Shown piece after piece: positions 33,356 through 40,481 of a stretch of DNA of 40,481 nt. Location: positions 1 through 40,481 of the forward strand of contig CAZHPV010000016.1 of the NCBI GenBank assembly GCA_964534845.1, written 5' to 3'. Position numbers and translations under genes: made by a program. The stretch is from CALCKU01 sp964534845 (GTDB lineage Bacteria; Pseudomonadota; Alphaproteobacteria; Caulobacterales; Maricaulaceae). Every line of letters begins with the position of its first letter. The stretch's first letter is position 1. The notes beneath the pieces were generated by a model. The model ran no database searches and had not been told where the DNA came from. It worked only from the letters and a program-made list of their open reading frames with translations.

Positions 33356-34760
33356 GGCCTTGCTCCTTTAAATATTTTTGTACTTCTTCACTATCCGAGA
33401 AAGGATATGTCACACCCGCGATTATCTGACCTGTTTCATGGCCTTTACCGGCAATAACCAAACAATCCTTTTCGCCTAAAATATCGATAGCCGCCGCAAT
33501 CGCTTTTGCCCGACCACCTATATTACGGGCCTTAGGACAACCGCGCATGATAGCCCTACGAATAAGCGGCGGATCTTCGGAGCGCGGATTATCATCCGTT
33601 ACAATAACTTGGTCTGCCAGACGCGCTGCAACTGCACCCATTTTGGCTCGCTTATCCGGGTCTCTATCGCCGCCGCAACCAAAGACAATTACCAGTTCGC
33701 CCTCTGTGTGTGGCCGCAGGCTTGTGAGAACTTTTTCCAACCCGTCTTCAGTATGGGCAAAGTCTATAAATATCGGCGCACCCTTATGGCTGTGCCCGGC
33801 CTGCTCCATACGACCTGCCACGCCCTTAAGGCTCGATAAGGCCGCGATAGCCTTTTCCCGCCTAACACCCGTTACAAGCGCAAGCCCCAATGCACACACA
33901 ACGTTGAAAACCTGAAAGGCACCAACAAGCGGTAATTCAAATTCGAGCTTATGTCCCAACACATCAAGACGAACGCTTTGGCTCGCTGGGCGGGCCTTAA
34001 TGGCTTTAATGGATATATCCTTACCTTGCCACCCAATGGTGAGAACAGATTGCCCGCGCGCCTTGCACAAATCGGCGATCTCTTGGCCGTAGACATCATC
34101 AACATTAATCACCACATCGGCCTTAGACGGTGTAAGCTCTGTAAATAAACGCGCTTTTGCCGCAAAATATTCATGAATATTGCGGTGATAATCAAAATGA
34201 TCTTGGGTTAAATTAGAAAAACCCGCAGCGCTGATTTTGACACTATCGAGGCGGTATTGATCCAGTCCGTGACTAGACGCTTCCATCGCAACATGGGTCA
34301 CACCTTCCTCTTTTAACCGCGCGAGTGCTCTGTGCAAATCCACGGCGTCGGGCGTTGTGTGCGACAAAGGAGAATTCCCCTTAGCACTGCGCACTCCCAA
34401 TGTTCCAAAACAGGCCGCTGGGTACCCGGCAAAGTCCCAAATCTGCCGCAAAAACTCGACGGTAGAACTTTTTCCATTCGTCCCCGTCATCGCTATAAGC
34501 GTTTTGGGCTGGCCGGGATGAAACCGCGCGGCTAGCCGGGCATAGGCCAAACGGGGATTTTCGTCTTCAATACTCGGTACAGATAACGCCGGCAGGCCCG
34601 GCAAAGATAAAATAGCGCCCGCACCATTTTCTATAGCTTTGGGGATAAAGTCCCGACCATCTGAGTATGTTCCGGGCAGAGCCGCAAATATCATGCCCGG
34701 CTTGACGTGGCGGCTATCACAGGTCAGCCCGCTAAATTTATCAAGATTTAACGCGCCCAT
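33345..34760 (-). CDS. murE: UDP-MurNAc-tripeptide synthetase, meso-DAP type
   Basis: A 471-residue Mur ligase adding the third residue of the stem peptide. The P-loop is MTGTNGKSSTVEFLRQI, and EASSHGLDQYRLD and FSNLTQDHFDYHRNI follow. The amino-acid-specificity motif is DNPRSEDP; DNPR marks the meso-diaminopimelate enzymes, so the wall should be the usual Gram-negative A1gamma type. It overlaps ftsI by one base and murF by 11. Confidence 0.96.
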   Translation of the reverse strand: MGALNLDKFSGLTCDSRHVKPGMIFAALPGTYSDGRDFIPKAIENGAGAILSLPGLPALSVPSIEDENPRLAYARLAARFHPGQPKTLIAMTGTNGKSSTVEFLRQIWDFAGYPAACFGTLGVRSAKGNSPLSHTTPDAVDLHRALARLKEEGVTHVAMEASSHGLDQYRLDSVKISAAGFSNLTQDHFDYHRNIHEYFAAKARLFTELTPSKADVVINVDDVYGQEIADLCKARGQSVLTIGWQGKDISIKAIKARPASQSVRLDVLGHKLEFELPLVGAFQVFNVVCALGLALVTGVRREKAIAALSSLKGVAGRMEQAGHSHKGAPIFIDFAHTEDGLEKVLTSLRPHTEGELVIVFGCGGDRDPDKRAKMGAVAARLADQVIVTDDNPRSEDPPLIRRAIMRGCPKARNIGGRAKAIAAAIDILGEKDCLVIAGKGHETGQIIAGVTYPFSDSEEVQKYLKEQGHDG

Positions 34761-36475
34761 TATCTTAACGCTCCCTGTTTGGAAAACGGACTTAAAGCCT
34801 GCTGCGGAGCATTGCGTTTCAGACCCAGGACCGGCCCCATGCGTTCAATTACTTTTTGTACTGTAGGCGCAGCATTCCAACCCGCTGTCGCATAGCCTCT
34901 TGTACCTTCAACGGCTTTGGGCTCATCATAGGTAACCATAACGAGATAGTGGGGATCTTCATATGGGAGGGCGGCCACGAAGGAAGATACGAGTCGGTCT
35001 TCATCATATCCGCCAATAGCGGGCTTATCAGCCGTTCCGGTTTTACCCATGACCCGGTAGCCCCGAACAGCCGCATTCCGTCCCGTACCATCTGTCACAA
35101 CATAACGCATAAGATCGCGTATGATTTGCGAATTCTTATCAGAAATGACGCGACGCATACGCGGCAGATTAACGGCATCACGCTTAGAAAAAGTAGGGAC
35201 AATATAGTGCCCTCCGTTTAACAGCGCGCCGATGGCCGCCGATAACGCCAAAGGGGTAACGGAAATACCATGCCCGTAAGACACTGTAACCGTTGTTATG
35301 TCCTGCCATTCTGACTGGACTTGCGGACGGGCGCTTTCCAATATTTCAAGCGGTAAACGGTCCATAAGCCCCAAATCCCGTAGGAAAGCCTGTTGCATCT
35401 CCCCGCCACCACGCAAAGCCATCAGCGCCGTTCCCCGATTTGAGCTTTGCGCTAATATTTCAGGCATCGCCAACGGGGTTTTGCTCGGGTGATCATCCCG
35501 TATGGTCTTGCCGCGAATTCTGAGTGGGTCTTGAACCGGAAAGGTTTCAGTCAAATCTGTCAAATTATACTCCAAGGCCATTGCCATAGTGATCGGCTTG
35601 AACACTGAGCCCAGCTCATAAGTTGACATTGAGGCATGATTATAGCGAAAATCGTCCGAAAATGCGCCCGGATCATTGAGGTTGTAATTTGGCAATGAGG
35701 CCATTGCCAGAACCTCACCCGTCTTGATGTTCAAGACGATGCCGGAATTGGATTTGGCTTTAAACTTCTCAAGACCTTTGGATAATTCATCCGATAAAAT
35801 ATGCTGCACACGCAAATCCAGTGAAAGCGCTTTTGCCGGCGCATTGGGTTCGGATAACTCCCCGTCAAATGCCCGCTCTACCCCCGCCATACCCTTGAGG
35901 TCACGGTCTGCAAAACCGATAATATGCGAGCCTAATTGTCCGAGAGGGTAAACACGTTTCGGCTCGACACGAAAGGCCAGCCCCGGAAACCCCAAATCGA
36001 ATATTTTCTGGTGTTGGCGCGGCCCCATACCGCGTTCCAGCCAGATAAATTTCTTATTGGACGAGAGTTTGGCTACCAAGTCTTCGCGCGATTTGCCTGG
36101 CAGAAGCTGACTTAATTTATCGGCCGTTTCCTCGACATTCCAGATTTTTCGAGGCTCTGCGTAAAGCGAGTAAGATCGCAATGTTGTAGCGAGGATTTCG
36201 CCCTCGCGGTCTATAATATCAGCGCGCGTGGCTGTTAAAGCCTTCGGGACGAACCTGTCCTCAACTGGCTTGTTTAACAAAGCAACCTCAGCAAAACGCA
36301 ATCCGAAAATCACCAACATGATCATAAAGATTGTCGCGCCTATGCGTATACGGATACGCCCTTCAGACACGGCTTCAAATTCATCATCGGCCACGATAAC
36401 AGGTGACCGGCTTGTTGCGGTGTGAGGATAGTCATGCCCGCTATATCTATCGCTATAAGTATCCGAGCCCGTCAT
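34760..36475 (-). CDS. ftsI: FtsI/PBP3 septal transpeptidase
   Basis: A 571-residue class B penicillin-binding protein that cross-links septal peptidoglycan with FtsW. It has a polar N-terminal tail, one membrane helix (IFMIMLVIFGLRFAEVALL), a pedestal domain with DIIDREGEILATTL, and the transpeptidase with the active-site serine in ELGSVFKPITM (SxxK), the SSN motif in AQSSNRGTAL and the KTG motif in VMGKTGTADKPA. It overlaps ftsL by four bases. The C-terminal tail is short, with no PASTA domains. Confidence 0.96.
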   Translation of the reverse strand: MTGSDTYSDRYSGHDYPHTATSRSPVIVADDEFEAVSEGRIRIRIGATIFMIMLVIFGLRFAEVALLNKPVEDRFVPKALTATRADIIDREGEILATTLRSYSLYAEPRKIWNVEETADKLSQLLPGKSREDLVAKLSSNKKFIWLERGMGPRQHQKIFDLGFPGLAFRVEPKRVYPLGQLGSHIIGFADRDLKGMAGVERAFDGELSEPNAPAKALSLDLRVQHILSDELSKGLEKFKAKSNSGIVLNIKTGEVLAMASLPNYNLNDPGAFSDDFRYNHASMSTYELGSVFKPITMAMALEYNLTDLTETFPVQDPLRIRGKTIRDDHPSKTPLAMPEILAQSSNRGTALMALRGGGEMQQAFLRDLGLMDRLPLEILESARPQVQSEWQDITTVTVSYGHGISVTPLALSAAIGALLNGGHYIVPTFSKRDAVNLPRMRRVISDKNSQIIRDLMRYVVTDGTGRNAAVRGYRVMGKTGTADKPAIGGYDEDRLVSSFVAALPYEDPHYLVMVTYDEPKAVEGTRGYATAGWNAAPTVQKVIERMGPVLGLKRNAPQQALSPFSKQGALR

Positions 36476-36870
36476 CTGGTCCCGCCTCGCATCTGTCCCT
36501 GTAACTGTGCCTGTCCTTGTTGAGGCTGAGCCGGTGAGGATATTTCAGACGGGTCACGTTCAAAGATTTGGGGAATGTCATCTGGCGCAATAATCTGCTC
36601 GACCCCTGTCGCCTCCAACCCTAAATGATCTTTAGCCAAATCTTGCAGGCGGGCCGGGTTTTCAAGAAAGGCCAGCTCTGCGCGCAATACCTTCAACGCC
36701 CGTTCTTCTTGCGCAATTTGCGTTTCCAGTCGGCGCATATCAGATTTGGCAGACTGCGCACTTATCTTGACATAGTAAAGCAAGGTCATCAGCACGACCC
36801 CGATTATAACAAGAATAAACCCGACAAGGCGCCGCGCAACACGCGCATTATCATAATGATAAACACTCAT
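36472..36870 (-). CDS. ftsL: Cell division protein FtsL
   Basis: A 132-residue bitopic protein with one membrane helix (about residues 14-34, LVGFILVIIGVVLMTLLYYV), then a coiled-coil zipper (about 40-70, MRRLETQIAQEERALKVLRA) and a Gln-rich end. Sequence conservation is low in this family, so the call rests on size, topology and the fixed position between rsmH and ftsI. Both ends overlap neighbours by four bases. Confidence 0.88.
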   Translation of the reverse strand: MSVYHYDNARVARRLVGFILVIIGVVLMTLLYYVKISAQSAKSDMRRLETQIAQEERALKVLRAELAFLENPARLQDLAKDHLGLEATGVEQIIAPDDIPQIFERDPSEISSPAQPQQGQAQLQGQMRGGTR

Positions 36871-37847
36871 GCGGCAGGCCTTAATTTGTTAAGGCTTGGC
36901 ATATCAGGCAAGACCGCATCATCTGGTGCAAAGGCAGGCCCGTCCGTACGTACCGCGCAGCGCATTTTGGCCGAACGGGATCTTGGGTTTTCTAAAACCT
37001 CCGCTTGAGACGGCTTTGTTACTGATTTTTTTGGCAAGGTGAAGCTCGGCGTAAACACCACGTCTGGTGCGCTTGGCAAATGCCGTGAACCGGCTGAAGG
37101 TGCTGCACTGCGACGCCGTAGGAAATTTTTAACAATACGGTCTTCAAGCGAGTGAAATGTCACCACGATCAACCGCCCGCCCGGCTTAAGAAGGCTTTCG
37201 GCCGCGCACAAACCCCGGTAAAGTTCGCCGAGCTCATCATTGATAAAAATACGCAGGGCCTGAAAAATGCGCGTAGCAGGATGGATTTTACCGGACCTCC
37301 CCACCGCCTGCTCGACCAGAACAGCCAAAGCCTGCGTTGTTACGATATCGCCCTCCTCGCGCGCCCGTACAATAAAATCAGCAATACGCTTGGCGCGTTT
37401 TTCTTCCCCGTAAACCTTAAAAAGACGGGCCAGCTCGCCGTGGGAAAGCTGCATAACCGCATCACTTGCACTGGGCCCCTCATCCCCCATACGCATATCC
37501 AGCGGCCCGTCCCGCATAAAAGAAAAGCCTCGCTCCGGCTGGTCAATCTGCATGGAAGACACACCAATATCCAAGACAATCGCATCCAGATCGGACAGCT
37601 CCAAAGCCGCCATCTCGGAGAATTTTGTCTGAATAAAGGTAAGCCGTCCGGCAAAACGATCAGCAAGCGCCCCGGCGCGTGAGGCCACATTGGGATCTCT
37701 ATCAAGCGCGGTGACCCGACACTCTGCCGCCTCGAGAAAGCACGCACTATAACCGCCATTGCCAAATGTCCCGTCAAGATAATGCTCTCCGTCTTTGGGA
37801 GATAAGGCCGCTAAAACCTCGGGGAGCATGACGGGATAATGGATCAT
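36867..37847 (-). CDS. rsmH: 16S rRNA m4C1402 methyltransferase
   Basis: A 326-residue SAM-dependent methyltransferase (formerly MraW) modifying 16S rRNA at C1402. Motifs include HYPVMLPEVLAAL, the SAM site YLDGTFGNGGYSACFL, ALDRDP, VLDIGVSSMQIDQPERGFSF, GPLDMRMG and VVTFHSLEDRIVKNFL. Its ATG overlaps the mraZ stop by four bases and its stop overlaps ftsL by four. Confidence 0.97.
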   Translation of the reverse strand: MIHYPVMLPEVLAALSPKDGEHYLDGTFGNGGYSACFLEAAECRVTALDRDPNVASRAGALADRFAGRLTFIQTKFSEMAALELSDLDAIVLDIGVSSMQIDQPERGFSFMRDGPLDMRMGDEGPSASDAVMQLSHGELARLFKVYGEEKRAKRIADFIVRAREEGDIVTTQALAVLVEQAVGRSGKIHPATRIFQALRIFINDELGELYRGLCAAESLLKPGGRLIVVTFHSLEDRIVKNFLRRRSAAPSAGSRHLPSAPDVVFTPSFTLPKKSVTKPSQAEVLENPRSRSAKMRCAVRTDGPAFAPDDAVLPDMPSLNKLRPAA

Positions 37848-38323
37848 GCCTGTCCCCCTCCGGATTGCGAGGCCAAGTTTGGTCCGGCAGGCTTAAGACG
37901 ATGACGATTTTCCCGCGCAAGACGCCGCATATCTTTCGAACGCGCCTCATGGGCCTGCGGCGACCAAATCTCAAAACGTCGCCCCAGACCGACAAAGGTA
38001 ATTTTGCCATTTAGCCCCGCATATTCATGCATGTCCTTAGGCAGGGAAATCCGCCCGCCACTATCGAATGGCAGACGTCGACTTTCGGCAAAAATGGCGC
38101 GCTGTAAGGCAATGCGCCCCTCATCATAATAATCCAGCGCCTCAAGTGCGCGCATATAGTCCTCAAGCAGGGACAGCCCGCCGCCTTCCAGATAAGGCCC
38201 GTCAAAACTCTTCCAGACGATGACGCCGTCAAAGGTGCTGCCCTCGATAACCGTGCGAAAATCCGACGGCACAGAGACCCGCCCCTTCGCATCCATATTA
38301 TTGGTTACCGTAGACAGAAACAC
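37844..38323 (-). CDS. mraZ: Transcriptional regulator MraZ
   Basis: A 159-residue DNA-binding protein with two SpoVT/AbrB-like halves, each with the DxxGR core: NNMDAKGRVSVPSDFR near the start and FDSGGRISLPKDMHEY in the second half. MraZ controls the dcw cluster that it heads. The start is GTG at 38323, with GGAGAGGGG about six bases upstream. The matching operator repeats lie 40-70 bases upstream. Confidence 0.95.
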   Translation of the reverse strand: MFLSTVTNNMDAKGRVSVPSDFRTVIEGSTFDGVIVWKSFDGPYLEGGGLSLLEDYMRALEALDYYDEGRIALQRAIFAESRRLPFDSGGRISLPKDMHEYAGLNGKITFVGLGRRFEIWSPQAHEARSKDMRRLARENRHRLKPAGPNLASQSGGGQA

Positions 38324-38361
38324 GTCTATCCCCTCTCCAAATACTCACTTTTGAGCATAAC

Positions 38362-38395
38362 TCCCATTTATGGGATAACATGGGAATTTATGGGA
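38362..38395. promoter_or_regulatory. MraZ operator: three TGGGA direct repeats plus one inverted copy
   Basis: TGGGA occurs at 38371-38375, 38381-38385 and 38391-38395, with five-base spacers (exactly one helical turn). An inverted copy TCCCA is at 38362-38366. Repeats of TGGGN with five-base spacing are the known MraZ target in E. coli. The repeats read on the strand opposite to mraZ. Confidence 0.8.
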
Positions 38396-38414
38396 TACAA
38401 TGCCAATTTAACAA
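38387..38414 (-). promoter_or_regulatory. Possible mraZ promoter overlapping the MraZ boxes
   Basis: Minus strand TTGTTA (38409-38414) and CATAAA (38387-38392) are separated by 16 bases. The matches are moderate. The -10 falls within the TGGGA repeats, so MraZ binding would block it. Other registers in this AT-rich stretch are possible. Confidence 0.3.
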
Positions 38415-38569
38415 AAAATTAGCCATAAACCTATCATTTCACACCGTTTTCATGCCGCAAAAGCAGATTATTGGGCGCGGATAGTGGCTCTGCGCTCTCA
38501 ATGGCGGTGTTTTACAGACCAAGGATAAATCGAAACCTCAGCTCCCGTTGTCGGCAAGGATCACTTACA

Positions 38570-39001
38570 TCACCGATTATAGGGTTTAATGGCGCTTAAA
38601 CATTCAGGCGATTCAAAGCCCTTTATGTTGCAAGCATCCAATTTCCTGCAAGCCGGTGATGTACTGCGCGTTCGGCAAGCCTTGTGGACAGCATTTTCAA
38701 TAGACGCCACGATCATCATGCCTTGGCATCGATCATGTCCGTAATCCTTTTCACAAAGCTGTTTCATTTCATCGCATGTAAAATACAGCTCTGGCTTTCT
38801 ATGTCTTGCCAGATTTTTCAACGTGTTAGTCCCGGTCTTAGCGGCGGCAGGGATACAGTTTTTATAAAGTCTATTGAGCGAAGTCAGTTGTTCAGCATTA
38901 GGCTTCACGGGCACCGCCTTTGGCGTACATGCCGAAAGTGTTGTAGATACCAAAAGCCCCGCAATGGCAGCCTGACGCAAAACTTTTGCAAATGACGGCA
39001 T
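38570..39001 (-). CDS. Cysteine-rich lipoprotein of unknown function
   Basis: A 143-residue protein that I do not recognise. The signal peptide ends in the lipobox LSAC with Cys25, and threonine follows, so the outer membrane is the likely destination. Eight further cysteines (C49, C76, C83, C92, C109, C118, C124 and C134) would allow four disulfides, and their spacing (C-x6-C-x8-C and C-x8-C-x5-C-x9-C) suggests a small helical disulfide-rich fold. It is upstream of mraZ on the same strand but about 250 bases away, with the mraZ promoter between, so it is probably a separate unit. The ribosome site is GAGG several bases before the ATG. Confidence 0.72.
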   Translation of the reverse strand: MPSFAKVLRQAAIAGLLVSTTLSACTPKAVPVKPNAEQLTSLNRLYKNCIPAAAKTGTNTLKNLARHRKPELYFTCDEMKQLCEKDYGHDRCQGMMIVASIENAVHKACRTRSTSPACRKLDACNIKGFESPECLSAIKPYNR

Positions 39002-39326
39002 AACATACCTCTTCGTACTGACTAAAGACGGCTTAGTCTGATGCCTTTAAAGTCTAGTTAACCCGCCGCGGGGTTGAGGACTAGGGAAAGGTGTGGGGAG
39101 AGGTGAAGCCCGAATGGTTTGTTAATTGGGACGGGTTAGAGCTTTGGCCCATTTGATGACCAATCGCTAATAAGGGCTTACGAGCATTTTCCATCGCCAA
39201 ATGATTATCATCAGGAACATCAAGCCCAGCACTCGGCAGGTAGCGAAAAATATTTCGTTTATGATTTATCGTGCCCAATCTCTTTGCGGAGACATAAATC
39301 ACGCCACGAAAAAGCAATCGCTATGG
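39002..39326. other. Gap of about 325 bases with no supported gene
   Basis: Only one weak open frame is present (39081-39317, minus strand, TTG start, 78 codons), with no clear ribosome site or family. The right part of the gap is AT-rich, and the left part has GC-rich imperfect repeats around 39056-39085. I see nothing else. Confidence 0.5.
39020..39038. repeat. Inverted repeat before the cysteine-rich lipoprotein gene
   Basis: GACTAA at 39020-39025 and TTAGTC at 39033-39038 are exact inverted arms around seven bases, and lie about 20-38 bases upstream of the ATG. It could be an operator or a leader hairpin. Confidence 0.4.
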
Positions 39327-40076
39327 CTAGCTCAAATGTGAGCTTAGGAGGAAGCGAGAGCGGGTTTCAGACATTTTCCGTTTCATTTCTTGATATGCGT
39401 CCAATTCTGACGCTTCAAGAAGCACTTTCATAATACGTGAAAAACATTCTTGAGTCGCCTCACGTGCTTTTATCGGGTCTCGTTTTTTTAAGGCGGCGAT
39501 TATGGTTTTATGTTCGTCTTCTAAGTAAGCTGATACATGACTATGAACCCTGGAACGCGTCGGGCGGGTTTGATTGACCTCAGGTTTGATTACCCACATA
39601 TTCTCGATCAAAAATATAATCGCACGGTTATTCGTCGCTTTGGCAATGAGGTTATAAAACGCAACAACGGCTTCGTCAGGGGTCATTTCACTGCTAATTT
39701 TACCCACTATAATAGATGCGAGCTTCTCTAATTGCTTAATGGCGTCATCCGTTATGAGCAGGGCTGCCAGCGCCGCAACTTCGCCGCCAAAAAGACCATG
39801 GGCCTCAATGAGCTCAAAACATTCAGGGTTAGGCAGACAACTTGATTTAGGGTCATTTTTATTAAAAACGTAAGCCCCTGACCCCGCTTTAACTTTGAGA
39901 TGCCCTTGGGCTTCGAGAACAATTTGCGCTTCCCGTATACACGCACGGCTAACACCGAATTTTAGAGCCAATTCGCGTTCAGAGGGCAGACGACTTCCAA
40001 CTGAAAAATTATCTGTATCCACTAAGTCTAATATTTCGTCGACAATTTTATGATACATGCGACTAGTATCTTTCAC
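39327..40076 (-). CDS. FadR-class GntR-family transcriptional regulator
   Basis: A 249-residue repressor-type protein. The N-terminal winged helix is complete: VGSRLPSERELALKFGVSR, CIREAQIVLEAQGHL and GSGAYVF. The C-terminal part is an all-helical FCD ligand domain. By eye, the canonical metal-binding D-x3-H (DxxFH) is VVAFY here, the middle histidine is kept in EDEHKTIIAAL, and the last histidine is replaced by cysteine (ATQECFSRI). So most of the metal site seems lost, which suggests a different ligand mode. The start is GTG at 40076 with a strong AGAAGGAG eight bases upstream. FadR-class regulators beside TonB receptors often control sugar-acid uptake; the effector here is unknown. Confidence 0.85.
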   Translation of the reverse strand: MKDTSRMYHKIVDEILDLVDTDNFSVGSRLPSERELALKFGVSRACIREAQIVLEAQGHLKVKAGSGAYVFNKNDPKSSCLPNPECFELIEAHGLFGGEVAALAALLITDDAIKQLEKLASIIVGKISSEMTPDEAVVAFYNLIAKATNNRAIIFLIENMWVIKPEVNQTRPTRSRVHSHVSAYLEDEHKTIIAALKKRDPIKAREATQECFSRIMKVLLEASELDAYQEMKRKMSETRSRFLLSSHLS

Positions 40077-40190
40077 GAGTTTATCTCCTTCTGGACTATC
40101 TAAGAAATAGGGTTCGCAACTTAATCGAGGTTGAATTTATCTCTGCATTGAAAGACTGACTTCCAGCCACCCTAACTGCTATTTCCCCGT

Positions 40191-40216
40191 ATAGGCGCGC
40201 CATAAGGCGCACCGTA
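40191..40216. repeat. GC-rich stem-loop between receptor and regulator
   Basis: ATAGGCGCGCC and GGCGCACCGTAT form a near-perfect hairpin around ATAA (one bulge, one G-U pair if transcribed). It has no T tract. It could be a processing or termination structure of the receptor transcript, or a protein-binding site. Confidence 0.4.
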
Positions 40217-40235
40217 TTGGTTTGTTTCAAATGCC

Positions 40236-40295
40236 TAACAGCGAACTCAATTCACGCTTCGAAAGAAGATGGGTTGAATTATGGGTTCGCTATTA
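40236..40295. repeat. Long imperfect inverted repeat downstream of the TonB-dependent receptor
   Basis: The left arm TAACAGCGAACTCAATTCA (40236-40254) pairs with 40275-40295, matching 11 of the first 12 bases and, after a small bulge, six more. It begins 15 bases after the receptor stop. It may stabilise the 3' end of the receptor message. Confidence 0.4.
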
Positions 40296-40309
40296 GATTT
40301 GAGAAAGAG

Positions 40310-40481
40310 CTAGAATTTCAAGCTCACGCCACCAACGATACGGCGATCAGTAATGCCGTTAAAACATAGGAGCGAATTATTGTTCACACAGAACTGATCT
40401 GCATCAGTTTGCAGAAGGTTAATCGCTTCAATACCAACATTGATATTATCATTTATATCGTAATTGATACTACCGTTTAAC
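40310..40481 (-). CDS. TonB-dependent receptor, C-terminal fragment
   Basis: Only the last 56 full codons are in the window; the rest lies beyond the right edge. The sequence alternates as beta-barrel strands do: LNGSINYDINDNINVGIEA, then RRIVGGVSLKF ending in phenylalanine, the classic last residue recognised by the Bam complex. Two cysteines (QFCVNNNSLLCF) frame a short extracellular loop. INxxDxNINVGIEAINL-type sequence is common in TonB-dependent receptors of the carbohydrate-uptake class in marine alphaproteobacteria. The substrate cannot be told from this fragment. Confidence 0.75.
   Translation of the reverse strand, partial: LNGSINYDINDNINVGIEAINLLQTDADQFCVNNNSLLCFNGITDRRIVGGVSLKF

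Noticed and set aside
38396..38569. Possible RNase P RNA, which often lies upstream of mraZ in alphaproteobacteria
   Set aside because: The gap is only about 174 bases, far too short for rnpB, and none of its conserved segments is visible.
39081..39317. A 78-codon frame on the minus strand
   Set aside because: It has a TTG start, no ribosome site and no recognisable family, and its composition is like the surrounding non-coding sequence. I leave it as unsupported.
1..40481. CRISPR arrays, insertion sequences, tRNA or rRNA genes
   Set aside because: No regularly spaced repeats, transposase-like proteins with terminal repeats, or tRNA/rRNA signatures were found on either strand.

Overview
The window is a chromosomal stretch from an alphaproteobacterium, most likely a marine relative of the Hyphomonadaceae/Maricaulales. 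The evidence is the gene order of the division/cell-wall (dcw) cluster running mraZ to ftsZ and on into lpxC, bamD, recN and ligA, an IscR-led SUF operon, a Caulobacter-type CtrA box and GANTC site in front of ftsZ, and a TonB-dependent receptor at the right edge. The family-level placement is inference. Almost everything is on the minus strand; only two genes, a hydrolase and a secreted protein of unknown function, are on the plus strand.

Left region (1-2 kb): the N-terminal part of a GST/Fax-like protein, whose start codon lies in a perfect 10-bp hairpin, and a membrane protein combining a DUF3592-like domain with internalin-type leucine-rich repeats.

SUF region (2-11 kb, read right to left): iscR, a secreted orphan, an IscS/NifS-type cysteine desulfurase, sufB, an orphan lipoprotein, an unusual RidA-family gene, an orphan two-helix membrane protein, sufC, sufD, sufS, sufT and sufA. 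Most junctions overlap or are only a few bases apart, so most of this should be one transcript making and delivering Fe-S clusters. A near-consensus type 1 IscR site overlaps the iscR promoter, which suggests autorepression by holo-IscR. Four genes with no known Fe-S role are embedded in the operon; this is the most unusual feature of the window.

Middle (11-14.3 kb): an alpha/beta hydrolase divergent from iscR, anmK (recycling of anhydroMurNAc), and a 457-residue secreted protein with no family that I recognise.

Division and envelope region (14.3-38.3 kb): ligA, recN, bamD, lpxC, ftsZ, ftsA, ftsQ, ddlB, murB, murC, murG, ftsW, murD, mraY, murF, murE, ftsI, ftsL, rsmH and mraZ, all complete and mostly coupled by ATGA or TAATG overlaps. 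They cover peptidoglycan precursor synthesis from UDP-MurNAc to lipid II, septal synthesis, Z-ring formation, lipid A commitment and outer-membrane assembly. A MraZ operator (three TGGGA repeats on a 10-bp period) precedes mraZ, and an intrinsic terminator follows ftsZ.

Right region (38.5-40.5 kb): a cysteine-rich lipoprotein, about 325 bp with no convincing gene, a FadR-class GntR regulator and the last 56 codons of a TonB-dependent receptor. These last two may be the edge of a nutrient-uptake locus that continues outside the window.
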